64,000 nt of DNA from the NCBI RefSeq assembly GCF_900105415.1, contig NZ_FNSM01000001.1, forward strand, positions 1,736,001-1,800,000, in the 5' to 3' direction. The notes under the pieces were generated by a model. The model saw only the letters and a list, made by a program, of their open reading frames with translations, was not told the DNA's origin and did not search any database. Both the position numbers and the translations under genes were made by a program. Origin of the DNA: Streptomyces sp. TLI_105. GTDB lineage: Bacteria; Actinomycetota; Actinomycetes; Streptomycetales; Streptomycetaceae. Positions within the stretch are counted from its first letter, which is position 1. Every line of letters begins with the position of its first letter. Below, piece after piece: positions 54,411-63,219 of the stretch.

Positions 54411-55601
54411 GTGGGCGAGAACCGGACAGAACGCATTGACCACGAAGTGGTGGAGCGTATTCCTGCCGATAAACCGGAAGGATTCATTCCAGTAATCCCT
54501 CAACACCCTGTTGAAATGCGTCAGGCGGGCTCCCTGTCCGATACCCTTCCCGAGCTCACCGAGATCCACCAGCTGCTTTACGAGCGGGTCCTGCGCAACG
54601 GCCAGGCACACGTCGCGGCGCTCACGGCGGAGACCGGCCTGGACGGGCCCGAGGTCACCGCCGGCGTGAGCGACCTGCTCCGGATGCACCTGCTCCGGCT
54701 CTCCCCGCAGGACGGCGCGCTGATGCCCAGCAGCCCCGAGGTGGCCGCGGCCCATCTGACCGGCCCCATCGAGGCACAGGTGCAGCTCCACCGGCGGTCC
54801 ATCGAGCAGATCCGCTCCCATCTGCTCACCCTCAACCCCACCTACATCGAGGCCCGGCACCTCGACCGGGGCGGCACCTCGGTCGACGTGCTCACCGGAC
54901 TTCCTGCCGTCCAGGCCGAGTTGGGCCGGCTCACCTCCGGCTGCCGCACCGAGGTGTTCGCCGCCCACCCGGTGCTGCCGCCCCCCGAAGCACTGGACGA
55001 GGGCCTCCAGCGGACCCTGGACGTCATCGGGCGAGGCGTACGCATCCGCACCCTCTACCCGCACGCGGTCCTCGCCCACCCGTACATCCAGGCGCACTTC
55101 GCGAAGATGACGGACCACGGCTCGCGACTGCGCACCAGCGACCAGGTCGCCGAGCGCATCATCATCTTCGACCGCGAGGTCGCCGTCCTGCCGGACCGCG
55201 TCCGGCCCTCCGGCGACGTGGGCGCGGTGGTCGTGCGCGAGCCCGCCGTGGTCGACTACCTCTACCGCTCGCTCGACAGCCTGTGGAGCACCGCCACCCC
55301 GTTCTGCGCGGCACCCAACGGCTTCGGCTACGGCCAGGCCAACGGCGACCTGCGCCGTGCCATCGTCGAACTCCTCGCGCTCGGCCACAAGGACGAGGGC
55401 GTGGCCCGCCGCCTGAGCATGTCCGTGCGGGCCTGCCGCCGCCACATCGCCGCGATCATGGAGTCGCTCGGCGCCGAGAGCCGCTTCCAGGCCGGCTACC
55501 AGGCGGCCGTCCGGGGCCTGCTCGGCCCGTCCGGCGCGGCCGGACCGGACCGGGTGCGTCCGCGGGAGGAGCCCGTGGGCGGTCCTTCGGGCGCCGCGTG
55601 A
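54411..55601 (+). CDS. LuxR-type regulator with TrmB-like N-terminal helix-turn-helix
   Basis: A 396-residue transcriptional regulator. An N-terminal winged helix (about 45-110; LPELTEIHQLLYERVLRNGQ, ALTAETGLDGPEVTAGVSDL) is of TrmB type. A central domain with PLD-like features follows (TEVFAAHPVLPPPEALDEGL, GVRIRTLYPHAVLAHPYIQA). The C-terminal LuxR-like helix-turn-helix (about 325-372) reads AIVELLALGHKDEGVARRLS, then MSVRACRRHIAAIMESLGAE. This type is common beside Streptomyces biosynthetic loci. GTG 54411 has AGGAA 8 bases upstream; ATG 54516 is a shorter alternative without a site. It diverges from the small protein and the biosynthetic operon, which it most likely controls. Confidence 0.87.
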   Translation: MGENRTERIDHEVVERIPADKPEGFIPVIPQHPVEMRQAGSLSDTLPELTEIHQLLYERVLRNGQAHVAALTAETGLDGPEVTAGVSDLLRMHLLRLSPQDGALMPSSPEVAAAHLTGPIEAQVQLHRRSIEQIRSHLLTLNPTYIEARHLDRGGTSVDVLTGLPAVQAELGRLTSGCRTEVFAAHPVLPPPEALDEGLQRTLDVIGRGVRIRTLYPHAVLAHPYIQAHFAKMTDHGSRLRTSDQVAERIIIFDREVAVLPDRVRPSGDVGAVVVREPAVVDYLYRSLDSLWSTATPFCAAPNGFGYGQANGDLRRAIVELLALGHKDEGVARRLSMSVRACRRHIAAIMESLGAESRFQAGYQAAVRGLLGPSGAAGPDRVRPREEPVGGPSGAA

Positions 55602-55623
55602 TCCGGCGGGCCCGGCGAGACCG

Positions 55624-56322
55624 TCAGAGGCTGTCCAGGGCGGAGACCAGGCTGGCCACCGTGACGGTGTTGAAGACGAACGCGATGCACGAGTTCGCCG
55701 TCACGGTCCGGCGCATCTCCCGGGACGTCACGGTGACGTCGGTCGTGCCGAAGGTCGTCATGACCGAGAAGGCGAAGTAGACGTAGTCGGCCCAGGCGGG
55801 GCTCTCCTCGCCGGGGAACTCCAGCGCCCCCTGCCCCTCCACGAGGTTGTCGGCCTGGAAGGCGACCGCGAAGGAGACGGCCACGCACACCCAGGCGAGG
55901 GCCACCATGACGAGCGCCACCGACGCCCGGGCGGCCGGTTCGAACGAGGAGCCGATGTGCCCGGGACGCCACACCACGGCCACCACGAGCGCCGCGGCCG
56001 AGATGAGGAGCGACACCCCCGGGCCGGGCGCCGTGCCGTACACGTACCGCTGGAGCACCGTGCCCCGCGACTCGCGGTCGGCCCAGACGCGGACCCGGTC
56101 CGGAGACGCGGTGGAGAAGGCGACCACCGTGAGCACGAGGTACGGGAAGAGGTAGGCGAGCAGCAGCAGGACGCAGACGTCCGCCCCGGAGAGCTCCGCC
56201 CTGAGGCTGTCGAGACCGAGGAGGAACGCCGCCGCGGCCGCGGCGACGGACGCGCTCACCGCCCCCCGGCGGCGTTCGGAGAGCCACCGGTTCCGGCGGC
56301 GCGGGGAGGGCGGCTCGGGCAC
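55624..56322 (-). CDS. DUF1345 membrane protein
   Basis: A 232-residue inner-membrane protein of the DUF1345 family, function unknown. Five apolar segments are visible ([72 protein letters not shown]; and a C-terminal segment near [15 protein letters not shown]). The family block [20 protein letters not shown] resembles the ion-channel filter of two-helix potassium channels. GTG 56322 with GAGGAG upstream is preferred to GTG 56379, which lies in the repeat array. It is convergent with the LuxR gene, stops 22 bases apart. Confidence 0.87.
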   Translation of the reverse strand: MPEPPSPRRRNRWLSERRRGAVSASVAAAAAAFLLGLDSLRAELSGADVCVLLLLAYLFPYLVLTVVAFSTASPDRVRVWADRESRGTVLQRYVYGTAPGPGVSLLISAAALVVAVVWRPGHIGSSFEPAARASVALVMVALAWVCVAVSFAVAFQADNLVEGQGALEFPGEESPAWADYVYFAFSVMTTFGTTDVTVTSREMRRTVTANSCIAFVFNTVTVASLVSALDSL

Positions 56323-56370
56323 GGTCGGACTCCTCGGGGTGCGGGGGCTCGGCTGGGGCGGGGCTCGGCG

Positions 56371-56450
56371 CCCCGTCACGGCGACGCTTCGACGGGCCGC
56401 CCCGTCACGGCGACGCTTCGGGCAGGCCGCCCCGTCACGGCGACGCTTCG
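56371..56450. repeat. three direct 21-bp repeats at the 3' end of the lipid-kinase-like gene
   Basis: CCCCGTCACGGCGACGCTTCG occurs identically at 56371, 56400 and 56430. The last copy contains the stop codon and final codons of the gene at 56435-57778, so its 3' end has been duplicated twice downstream. Confidence 0.9.
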
Positions 56451-57778
56451 GCCGGCCGCTCCGCGCGGCCGAACGCGAGGTCCAGGACCCGGCGCCACCT
56501 CACGGGCGGCGCCGGCGCGGGGACGCCCGGGCGGTCGCGCGGCACGAGGACCCGCAGGGCGCCGGGCCGCAGCGTGCAGACGACCGGGGTGGGCATCCGC
56601 AGCGCCTCGCCGTCGACCGCCACGGCGATCTCCTCCGTATCGGAGGCCACCTCGACGCGGTGTGCGGTCAGGACGCTCAACGCCGTGGACTGCGAGCCCC
56701 GGACGGCCAGGTCGGCGGCCTGCGCCGCGTCCGCGACCTTGATCCCGAGCACCCCCAGCTCGCCGTCGTCGAGGCTGGGCCGGCGGCCGCCGCCGCTGAC
56801 CTCGTCGGGCGAGACGTACGGGTTGTTGCTGACGAGGAGGGCCTGCTGGGACGAGAGCACCGTGTCGTCGACGCGTGCGTCGAGCCGTCGCACGCCCTCG
56901 CCGAGCAGCAGGTCCGGCATGAGGGAGAGGGCCGTGCCCGCCTTGTCGTCGCGGTACTCCGGGTGCTGGACGACATCGGCGTACACCCCGAAGGACACCG
57001 TGTTCACGAAGGCCCGCCCGGCGACGTCGCCGAGGTCGATCCGGAGCTCCTCGCCGTCGGTCAGCGCGTCGAGGCAGCGGGACGGATCGGAGCGGTCGAG
57101 GCCCAGGTCCATGGCGAAGTGGTTGCGGGTGCCCGCCGAGACCACGAGGAACGGCAGGTCGTGCTCGGCGGCGACCGCCGCGACCAGGGCCTGCGTGCCG
57201 TCGCCGCCCGCGACGCCGAGCAGGTCCGCGCCCTCGGCCACGGCCTCGCGGGCCAGTTCGGCGACGTCGGCCGGGGCGGACGGATCGAGCAGGACGACCC
57301 GCGCGCCGAGCGCCTCCGCCCGCTCCACCAGATGGAAGCGGCCGACCTTCCCTCCCCCGGACTTCGGATTCATGATCAGGACCGGTCGCTTCGGCGGGAG
57401 CGCCGGGACCGCCCGCATCGACCGCTTCGGACGCGATCTGCGCAGCGCCGCCCGCGCGCAGGCCAGGGCCGCGCCCCAGCACAGGCACAGGATCAGCGCC
57501 GTCAGCCACAGGCCGTCGTACGTGAAGAGGACCAGGACGCCGACGGGCGCGGCGATCGCGAGGAGCGCCCCGAGGAGGCGCACGGCGCCGCGGCGCGACA
57601 CGAACCACCAAACGCCGACGGCGCAGAGGGCGAGGCCGAGGAGCCCGGCCCCGACCACCTTGAGGCCGCCGTCCCCGATCGCGAGCAGGAGCACGACCAG
57701 CGAACCGACGGCCGCGAGCAGGGCCAGGCGCGCCAGCAGCCGCGCGGCCGGCCTTCCTGCGGGTCCTGACCCTCCCAT
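56435..57778 (-). CDS. diacylglycerol kinase-like protein with membrane N-terminus
   Basis: A 447-residue protein. The first 110 residues contain three to four membrane helices ([57 protein letters not shown]). A DAGK/LCB5 catalytic domain follows: [20 protein letters not shown], then the nucleotide motif [20 protein letters not shown] and [15 protein letters not shown]. The C-terminal domain has SFGVYADVV and [20 protein letters not shown]. The likely reaction is ATP-dependent phosphorylation of a lipid, perhaps diacylglycerol. ATG 57778 has GGGGAGAGG upstream; about 55 extra in-frame codons upstream lack coding character. Confidence 0.9.
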   Translation of the reverse strand: MGGSGPAGRPAARLLARLALLAAVGSLVVLLLAIGDGGLKVVGAGLLGLALCAVGVWWFVSRRGAVRLLGALLAIAAPVGVLVLFTYDGLWLTALILCLCWGAALACARAALRRSRPKRSMRAVPALPPKRPVLIMNPKSGGGKVGRFHLVERAEALGARVVLLDPSAPADVAELAREAVAEGADLLGVAGGDGTQALVAAVAAEHDLPFLVVSAGTRNHFAMDLGLDRSDPSRCLDALTDGEELRIDLGDVAGRAFVNTVSFGVYADVVQHPEYRDDKAGTALSLMPDLLLGEGVRRLDARVDDTVLSSQQALLVSNNPYVSPDEVSGGGRRPSLDDGELGVLGIKVADAAQAADLAVRGSQSTALSVLTAHRVEVASDTEEIAVAVDGEALRMPTPVVCTLRPGALRVLVPRDRPGVPAPAPPVRWRRVLDLAFGRAERPAEASP

Positions 57779-57810
57779 GCCGTCCTCTCCCCTGCCGTGC
57801 TCGACCGCGG

Positions 57811-57842
57811 GACCGGGCGATCGCGAGACCGGGCGATCGCGA
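57811..57842. repeat. two direct copies of a 16-bp unit
   Basis: GACCGGGCGATCGCGA at 57811-57826 and again at 57827-57842, each with the palindrome GCGATCGC-like core, 33 bases upstream of the lipid-kinase-like gene. Possibly a tandem regulator site. Confidence 0.5.
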
Positions 57843-58012
57843 GGTCTCGTGTCCGGTCCGGGGCACCAGCCTGCCCGTTCCCGGTCCCGGGGGCATCCGG
57901 GCGCGGGCCGTTCGAGCTCCTCGGGGCCGTCCCGGGCCGGCGGCACGAGTCGGGCGGACGGACGGCCGACGGCACCGGGACCCGCTGCGGGGAGCGGGTC
58001 CCGGACCGGTCG

Positions 58013-58753
58013 TCAGGCGCGGCAGCGCAGGAGCTCGAAGGGCGGGTTCGCGAGGCAGTCCGCCCAGAAGTCCGCGCCGAACTCACGGACGCCGGCCTCG
58101 GAGATCTCCAGCGGGACCCAGGTCAGCTCGCTGAAACCGGCCGCCCGCAGAGACCCCTCGTACACCTCGCGGCGCGGGCAGGCGCCGACGAACGAGATCG
58201 GCGGGTCGAGCAGCGCCGTGATCCGGACGCGCGGCCCGGTCTCGATCTCCTCGCCGGTCGCCTCGCAGAGGAAGCCGTACTTGGCGAGGGACGGCCCGTC
58301 GAAGCGGTAGTCGGGCTTCTGCGCGAGCACGAAGAACTCACCCCCGGGCTCCAGGCTCCGGTGCACATGGCGGCACATCCGCTCCATGGCGGCGATGTCC
58401 GGCGCGTAGTTGAGCAGCTGGACCCCCAGCGCGATGTCGAAGCGCCGGTCGAGGTCGCGCAGCTCGGACACGTCGCCCACCTCGTAGCGCACGCCCAGCG
58501 GGTCGCTCTCCTCGAAGGCCCGGGCGGCGTCGACCATCGCGCCGGAGATGTCGACGCCGAGCACCTCGGAGGCGCCTCGCCGCTTGAACTCCCTGCTGTA
58601 GAAGCCGGTGCCGGAGGCGAGGTCGAGGACCGACCTGCCCCGTACGTCACCGACCAGGCCCAGGAAGCTGGGCACCTCCCCGTACCGCGCCAACGGCAGG
58701 GACTTGAATCCCTCGAACGCCTCACCGATCTCGTCGTACAGCTGCACGCTCAT
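58013..58753 (-). CDS. class I SAM-dependent methyltransferase
   Basis: A 246-residue methyltransferase with a Rossmann SAM-binding core: motif I VLDLASGTGFYSREFKRRG (residues about 42-60), acidic VLGVDISGAMVDAARAFEE, then YEVGDVSELRDLDRRFDIAL and LNYAPDIAAMERMCRHVHRS. The C-terminal half (SLAKYGFLCEATGEEIETGP) may form the acceptor pocket. The substrate is unknown. The gene stands alone between the lipid-kinase-like gene and the divergent sigma-factor gene; ATG 58753 is the natural family start. Confidence 0.93.
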   Translation of the reverse strand: MSVQLYDEIGEAFEGFKSLPLARYGEVPSFLGLVGDVRGRSVLDLASGTGFYSREFKRRGASEVLGVDISGAMVDAARAFEESDPLGVRYEVGDVSELRDLDRRFDIALGVQLLNYAPDIAAMERMCRHVHRSLEPGGEFFVLAQKPDYRFDGPSLAKYGFLCEATGEEIETGPRVRITALLDPPISFVGACPRREVYEGSLRAAGFSELTWVPLEISEAGVREFGADFWADCLANPPFELLRCRA

Positions 58754-59019
58754 CGCGCTGTCCTCCCCAGTGCTTGGTCACGTCCCTGGTGATCAGTCAT
58801 GCCTCGGCAGTCTTGCCGGACCACGACGGCGGCCCGTACTGGCAGATCCCACGAAGTCCCGGACATCGCGCTGGCCTCCCCTACGGGAGCGCGCACGGTC
58901 CCGGGGGCCGTCGAGGATTCCGGAAGTCGTCCGCCGATTCCTGTTATCGGGCCGCCTCCCCGCGATCTCCCAGATGTTGGCCGTCGACGACAGCGGGAAC
59001 AGGCAGGGTGATTCGGAGC

Positions 59020-60876
59020 ATGGGCGCACAGCACGGTACGGAACTGGTCAGGGCGGCACAGAGCGGAGACCCGCGGGCGCAGGACCGGCTCATCGCCCTC
59101 CACCTGCCCCTGGTCTACAACATCGTGGGCCGGGCGATGAACGGTCACCACGACGTCGACGACGTCGTGCAGGAGACGATGCTGCGGGCGCTCGCCGGCC
59201 TCGGCGACCTGCGGTCCCCGGACAGCTTCAGGTCCTGGCTGGTCGCCATCACCATGAACGGCGTCCGCAGCCACTGGCACCGGCAGCAGCAGGCCGGCTT
59301 GCCCACGGACGGCCTCGACGACGCCCGTGAGCTCGCGCAGCCGGGTGCCGATTTCGTGGAGCTGGCCGTGGTCCGGCTGAACCTTTCCGGCCAGCGGCGC
59401 GAGACCGCCGAGGCGACCCGCTGGATGGAGCCGGACGACCGGGACCTGCTGTCCCTGTGGTGGCTGGAATGTGCCGGAGAGCTGAGCCGCCACGAGGTGG
59501 CCGCCGCGCTCGGGCTGTCCCCGCAGCACACCGCGGTGCGGGTCCAGCGGATGAAGGAACGCCTGGAGACCGCGCGGGTCGTCGTACGGGCCCTGTCGCA
59601 GAAACCGCCGTGCGCGACGCTGCGGTACGAGATCGACACCTGGGACGGCCGGCCGTCGGCCCTCTGGCGCAAGCGCATCGCCCGGCACGCCCGCGCGTGC
59701 GCGTACTGCGCCGGGCTGTGGAACGGGCTCGTACCGGCGGAGGGGCTGCTCGCCGGGCTGCTCCTGGTGCCCCCGGCCGCGATGCTCCTCGCGGGCGTCC
59801 GCGAGCGGGCGGGCTTCGAGACCGCCGCCGCGACCTTCCCGTCGGCCGACCCGTTCGCCGGCCCGGCTTCGGGCCCGTTCGCCGCTCCGGGCTCGGGTCC
59901 GCTCGCCGCTCCGGATCCCGGTCCGCTTGCCTCGCCGGACGCCGGTCCGCTCGCCGCACCGGACGCCGGTCCACTCGCGTCGCCGTCGCACGGTTCCGGG
60001 GCCGGGACGGGAACCGGGGCCGGGCCCGGGCCCCGTGGAGGAGTCGCGGGGCGCGGCCCCCGGAGCAGCCGCGCCGCCCGTCGCCGGCGTCGGCAGCAGC
60101 GGGGCCGCAGGCGCGCCGTCATCGCGGCGGGCATAGCCGTGGTGGCGGTCACCGGCGGCGCCTTCACCCTGACCACCGGCCCCGAGGAGGGCCCGGAGAC
60201 CAGGGACACGACCCTCGCCGCTACGACCGACGCCGGCCTGCCCACCCCCCAGGAGTCGACCGCCGCCCCGGCGACCGCCTCCCCCTCGGCCACCTCTTCG
60301 CCGTCGGCCTCGAAGACCCCCCGTACGAGCCCGAGGCCCTCGCGCCCCACGCCGACCGCCTCCCGGACCTCGCCGTCGGCGCCGCCCCGGCCGACGCGTA
60401 CGACCGCGCCCGCGACCACCTCCGCGCCCCGCCCCACCGGCACGCCCACGACATCCGGCTCCGGCTCGGGTTCCGGTTCCGGTTCCGGTTCCGGTTCCGG
60501 TTCCACCGAGGAGCAGGTGATCGAGCTGGTCAACGCGGAACGCGCCAAGGCGGGCTGCGGACCGCTGACCGAGCACCCCCTGCTCACCAAGGCGGCCCAG
60601 GGGCATTCCGACGACATGGCCGCGCGGAACTTCTTCGACCACACCAACCCCGACGGGGACGGTCCCGGCGAGCGCATCACCGCGGCCGGATACGCCTGGT
60701 CGTCGTACGGCGAGAACATCGCGAAGGGCCAGACCACCGCGGCACAGGTGATGGACTCCTGGATGAACAGCCCCGGCCACCGGGCGAACATCCTGAACTG
60801 CGGCTTCAAGGAGATCGGCATCGGCCTCCACACCTCCGGCGGGCCCTACTGGACGCAGGCCTTCGGCAGTCGCTGA
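59020..60876 (+). CDS. transmembrane sigma-70-family factor with extracytoplasmic CAP domain
   Basis: A 618-residue multidomain protein. Sigma region 2 spans about 25-88 (LIALHLPLVYNIVGRAMNGH, DVDDVVQETMLRALAGL). Sigma region 4 is about 157-188 (RHEVAAALGLSPQHTAVRVQ). A zinc-type H-x3-C-x2-C motif follows (H223, C227, C230; anti-sigma-like). An Ala/Pro linker and Arg-rich stop precede one membrane helix (AVIAAGIAVVAVTGGAF, 366-382). A long Ser/Thr/Pro-rich wall linker with (SG) repeats (479-496) leads to a CAP/SCP domain (497-618: VIELVNAERAKAGCGPLTEH; GENIAKG; SWMNSPGHRANILN). A signal sensed outside could release the sigma part by proteolysis; that is inference. Such fusions occur in Streptomyces. 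Confidence 0.9.
   Translation: MGAQHGTELVRAAQSGDPRAQDRLIALHLPLVYNIVGRAMNGHHDVDDVVQETMLRALAGLGDLRSPDSFRSWLVAITMNGVRSHWHRQQQAGLPTDGLDDARELAQPGADFVELAVVRLNLSGQRRETAEATRWMEPDDRDLLSLWWLECAGELSRHEVAAALGLSPQHTAVRVQRMKERLETARVVVRALSQKPPCATLRYEIDTWDGRPSALWRKRIARHARACAYCAGLWNGLVPAEGLLAGLLLVPPAAMLLAGVRERAGFETAAATFPSADPFAGPASGPFAAPGSGPLAAPDPGPLASPDAGPLAAPDAGPLASPSHGSGAGTGTGAGPGPRGGVAGRGPRSSRAARRRRRQQRGRRRAVIAAGIAVVAVTGGAFTLTTGPEEGPETRDTTLAATTDAGLPTPQESTAAPATASPSATSSPSASKTPRTSPRPSRPTPTASRTSPSAPPRPTRTTAPATTSAPRPTGTPTTSGSGSGSGSGSGSGSGSTEEQVIELVNAERAKAGCGPLTEHPLLTKAAQGHSDDMAARNFFDHTNPDGDGPGERITAAGYAWSSYGENIAKGQTTAAQVMDSWMNSPGHRANILNCGFKEIGIGLHTSGGPYWTQAFGSR
60469..60504 (+). repeat. hexanucleotide microsatellite, six exact GGTTCC units
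   Basis: GGTTCC repeated six times, after degenerate copies from about 60454, encodes Gly-Ser pairs in the wall-spanning linker of the sigma-CAP protein. Slippage would lengthen or shorten the linker without breaking frame. Confidence 0.92.
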
Positions 60877-61063
60877 GGCCGGTGAGGGGCCCGATGTGAC
60901 GAGGACGACGTCCGGGAGGGGGATCTTGACGGTTCCCTGACGCGTGACCCCGGATTCGGGTCCCGTGAGCTGCTTAGGCTTGCCCGGCCGTCCATCGGAT
61001 GGCCGAAAGTCGACAGCCGGGTCGACGCCATGTCGACACCCGCCAACACCCCAGGGACACCCG

Positions 61064-63019
61064 ATGGCCACCACGAAGGACGCCCGCACCGGACGATTGC
61101 GCGCGTGGATGCTGGAGGGCCTCTCCGACATGGGGAAGGGCAGGCCCTCCCGGCCCGTGGAGGCGGCGCCGGACGCCGGGCACAAGGGGCAGCGCTGGTG
61201 GCGGGTGATGTGCCTGACCGGTGTCGACTACTTCTCGACCCTCGGCTACCAGCCGGGCATCGCGGCCCTGGCGGCCGGGCTGCTCTCCCCCGTGGCCACG
61301 ATCGTGCTCGTCGTCGTCACGCTGGCGGGCGCCCTGCCGGTCTACCGCCGCGTGGCCGAGGAGAGCCCGCACGGCGAGGGCTCGATCGCGATGCTCGCGC
61401 GCCTGCTGTCCTTCTGGAAGGGCAAGCTCTTCGTCCTCACCCTTCTCGGCTTCGCCGCGACGGACTTCCTCATCACCATCACCCTGTCGGCCGCCGACGC
61501 CTCCACCCACCTGGTGGAGAACCCCCACCTCGAATCGGCGCTGCACGACAAGCAGGTGCTGATCACCCTGATCCTCGTCGCGCTGCTCGGCGCGGTGTTC
61601 CTCAAGGGCTTCCTGGAGGCCATCGGCGTCGCCGTCGCCCTCGTCGGCGTCTATCTCGCGCTCAACGCGGTCGTCGTCATCACCGGCCTGTGGCACGTCC
61701 TCACCGAGGGTCACGTCGTCACCGACTGGACCTCCGCCCTGACCGCCGAGCACGGCAACCTCTTCGCCATGGTCGGCGTGGCCCTGCTCGTCTTCCCCAA
61801 GCTCGCGCTCGGCCTGTCCGGCTTCGAGACCGGTGTGGCGGTCATGCCGCACGTCCAGGGCGATCCGGACGACACCGAGGACCGTCCGGCCGGCCGCATC
61901 CGGGGGACGAAGAAGCTGCTCACCACGGCCGCGCTGATCATGAGCGTCTTCCTCATCGCCACCAGCTTCATCACCACCGTCCTCATCCCGCAGAAGGAGT
62001 TCGAGTCCGGCGGCCAGGCCAACGGCCGCGCCCTCGCCTACCTCGCCCACGAGTACCTGGGCAGCGCCTTCGGCACGGTCTACGACGTCTCCACGATCGC
62101 GATCCTCTGGTTCGCCGGTGCCTCGGCCATGGCCGGACTGCTCAACCTGATGCCCCGCTACCTGCCCAAGTACGGCATGGCCCCGCACTGGGCCCGCGCC
62201 GTGCGCCCCATGGTCATCGTCTTCACCCTGGTCGCCTTCCTGGTGACGTGGATCTTCGACGCCGACGTCGACGCCCAGGGCGGTGCGTACGCCACCGGTG
62301 TCCTCGTCCTGATCTGCTCGGCCGCCATCGCGGTGACCATCGCGGCCCGCAAGGCCGGGCAGAAGGGCTGGACGATCGGCTTCGGCGTGATCTCGGTGGT
62401 CTTCCTCTACACCACCGTGGTCAACGTGATCGAGCGTCCCGACGGCGTGAAGATCGGCGCCTGCTTCATCGCCGGCATCATCCTCATCTCGCTCCTCTCC
62501 CGGCTCGGCCGCGCCTTCGAGCTGCGCGTCACCCATGTCGAGCTCGACGAGACGGCCGAGCGCTTCATCCAGGACATCTCCCGCCGCGCCCCGCGCTTCA
62601 TCGCCAACGAACCGGACAACCGGGACGTCGCCGAGTACCGCGACAAGATCGAGCAGATCCGCGCGGACAACGACCTGCCGACCACCGAGGACTTCGTCTT
62701 CGTCGAGGTGACCGTCACCGACCCCTCCGAGTTCGAGGCGGGCCTGACCGTACGCGGCGAGGTCATGCACGAGCGCTACCGCGTCCTCACCGTCGAGTCC
62801 TCCTCCGTCCCCAACGCGCTGGCCGCCCTCCTCCTCCACGCCCGCGACCTGACCGGCGTCCGCCCCCACATCTACTTCGAGTGGACCGAGGGCAACCCCT
62901 TCGCCAACTTCTTCCGCTTCTTCCTCCTCGGCCGGGGCGAGGTCGCCCCCACCACCCGTGAGGTGCTGCGCGAGGCGGAGCACGACCGGGACCGGCGCCC
63001 CCGCGTCCACGTCGGCTGA
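61064..63019 (+). CDS. APC-superfamily amino acid transporter
   Basis: A 651-residue permease with about 11-12 membrane helices ([80 protein letters not shown]) and a soluble C-terminal domain of about 150 residues (from [20 protein letters not shown]). The [13 protein letters not shown] block is typical of this large actinobacterial APC group. The start ATG 61064 has AGGGA upstream; earlier frames are not coding-like. Substrate unknown, perhaps an amino acid or potassium. Confidence 0.9.
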   Translation: MATTKDARTGRLRAWMLEGLSDMGKGRPSRPVEAAPDAGHKGQRWWRVMCLTGVDYFSTLGYQPGIAALAAGLLSPVATIVLVVVTLAGALPVYRRVAEESPHGEGSIAMLARLLSFWKGKLFVLTLLGFAATDFLITITLSAADASTHLVENPHLESALHDKQVLITLILVALLGAVFLKGFLEAIGVAVALVGVYLALNAVVVITGLWHVLTEGHVVTDWTSALTAEHGNLFAMVGVALLVFPKLALGLSGFETGVAVMPHVQGDPDDTEDRPAGRIRGTKKLLTTAALIMSVFLIATSFITTVLIPQKEFESGGQANGRALAYLAHEYLGSAFGTVYDVSTIAILWFAGASAMAGLLNLMPRYLPKYGMAPHWARAVRPMVIVFTLVAFLVTWIFDADVDAQGGAYATGVLVLICSAAIAVTIAARKAGQKGWTIGFGVISVVFLYTTVVNVIERPDGVKIGACFIAGIILISLLSRLGRAFELRVTHVELDETAERFIQDISRRAPRFIANEPDNRDVAEYRDKIEQIRADNDLPTTEDFVFVEVTVTDPSEFEAGLTVRGEVMHERYRVLTVESSSVPNALAALLLHARDLTGVRPHIYFEWTEGNPFANFFRFFLLGRGEVAPTTREVLREAEHDRDRRPRVHVG

Positions 63020-63219
63020 GCCGGGGCCGGCCGGGGCGCGGGCCGCTCCGGGACCTCACACGCGGTCGGGCCGGTCCGTGCGGCGGGTGTAACCCCCGGT
63101 GCTCCTGAGGTGTGACGGACCGAAATTCGATCTTCCTACGGTGCTGGTCGTGGGGCCGTTCCGCCGCTGCGGCGCGGTCCCGGCTCTGGACGGCACGCGC
63201 ACCGTGAGGTGGGGTTTCG

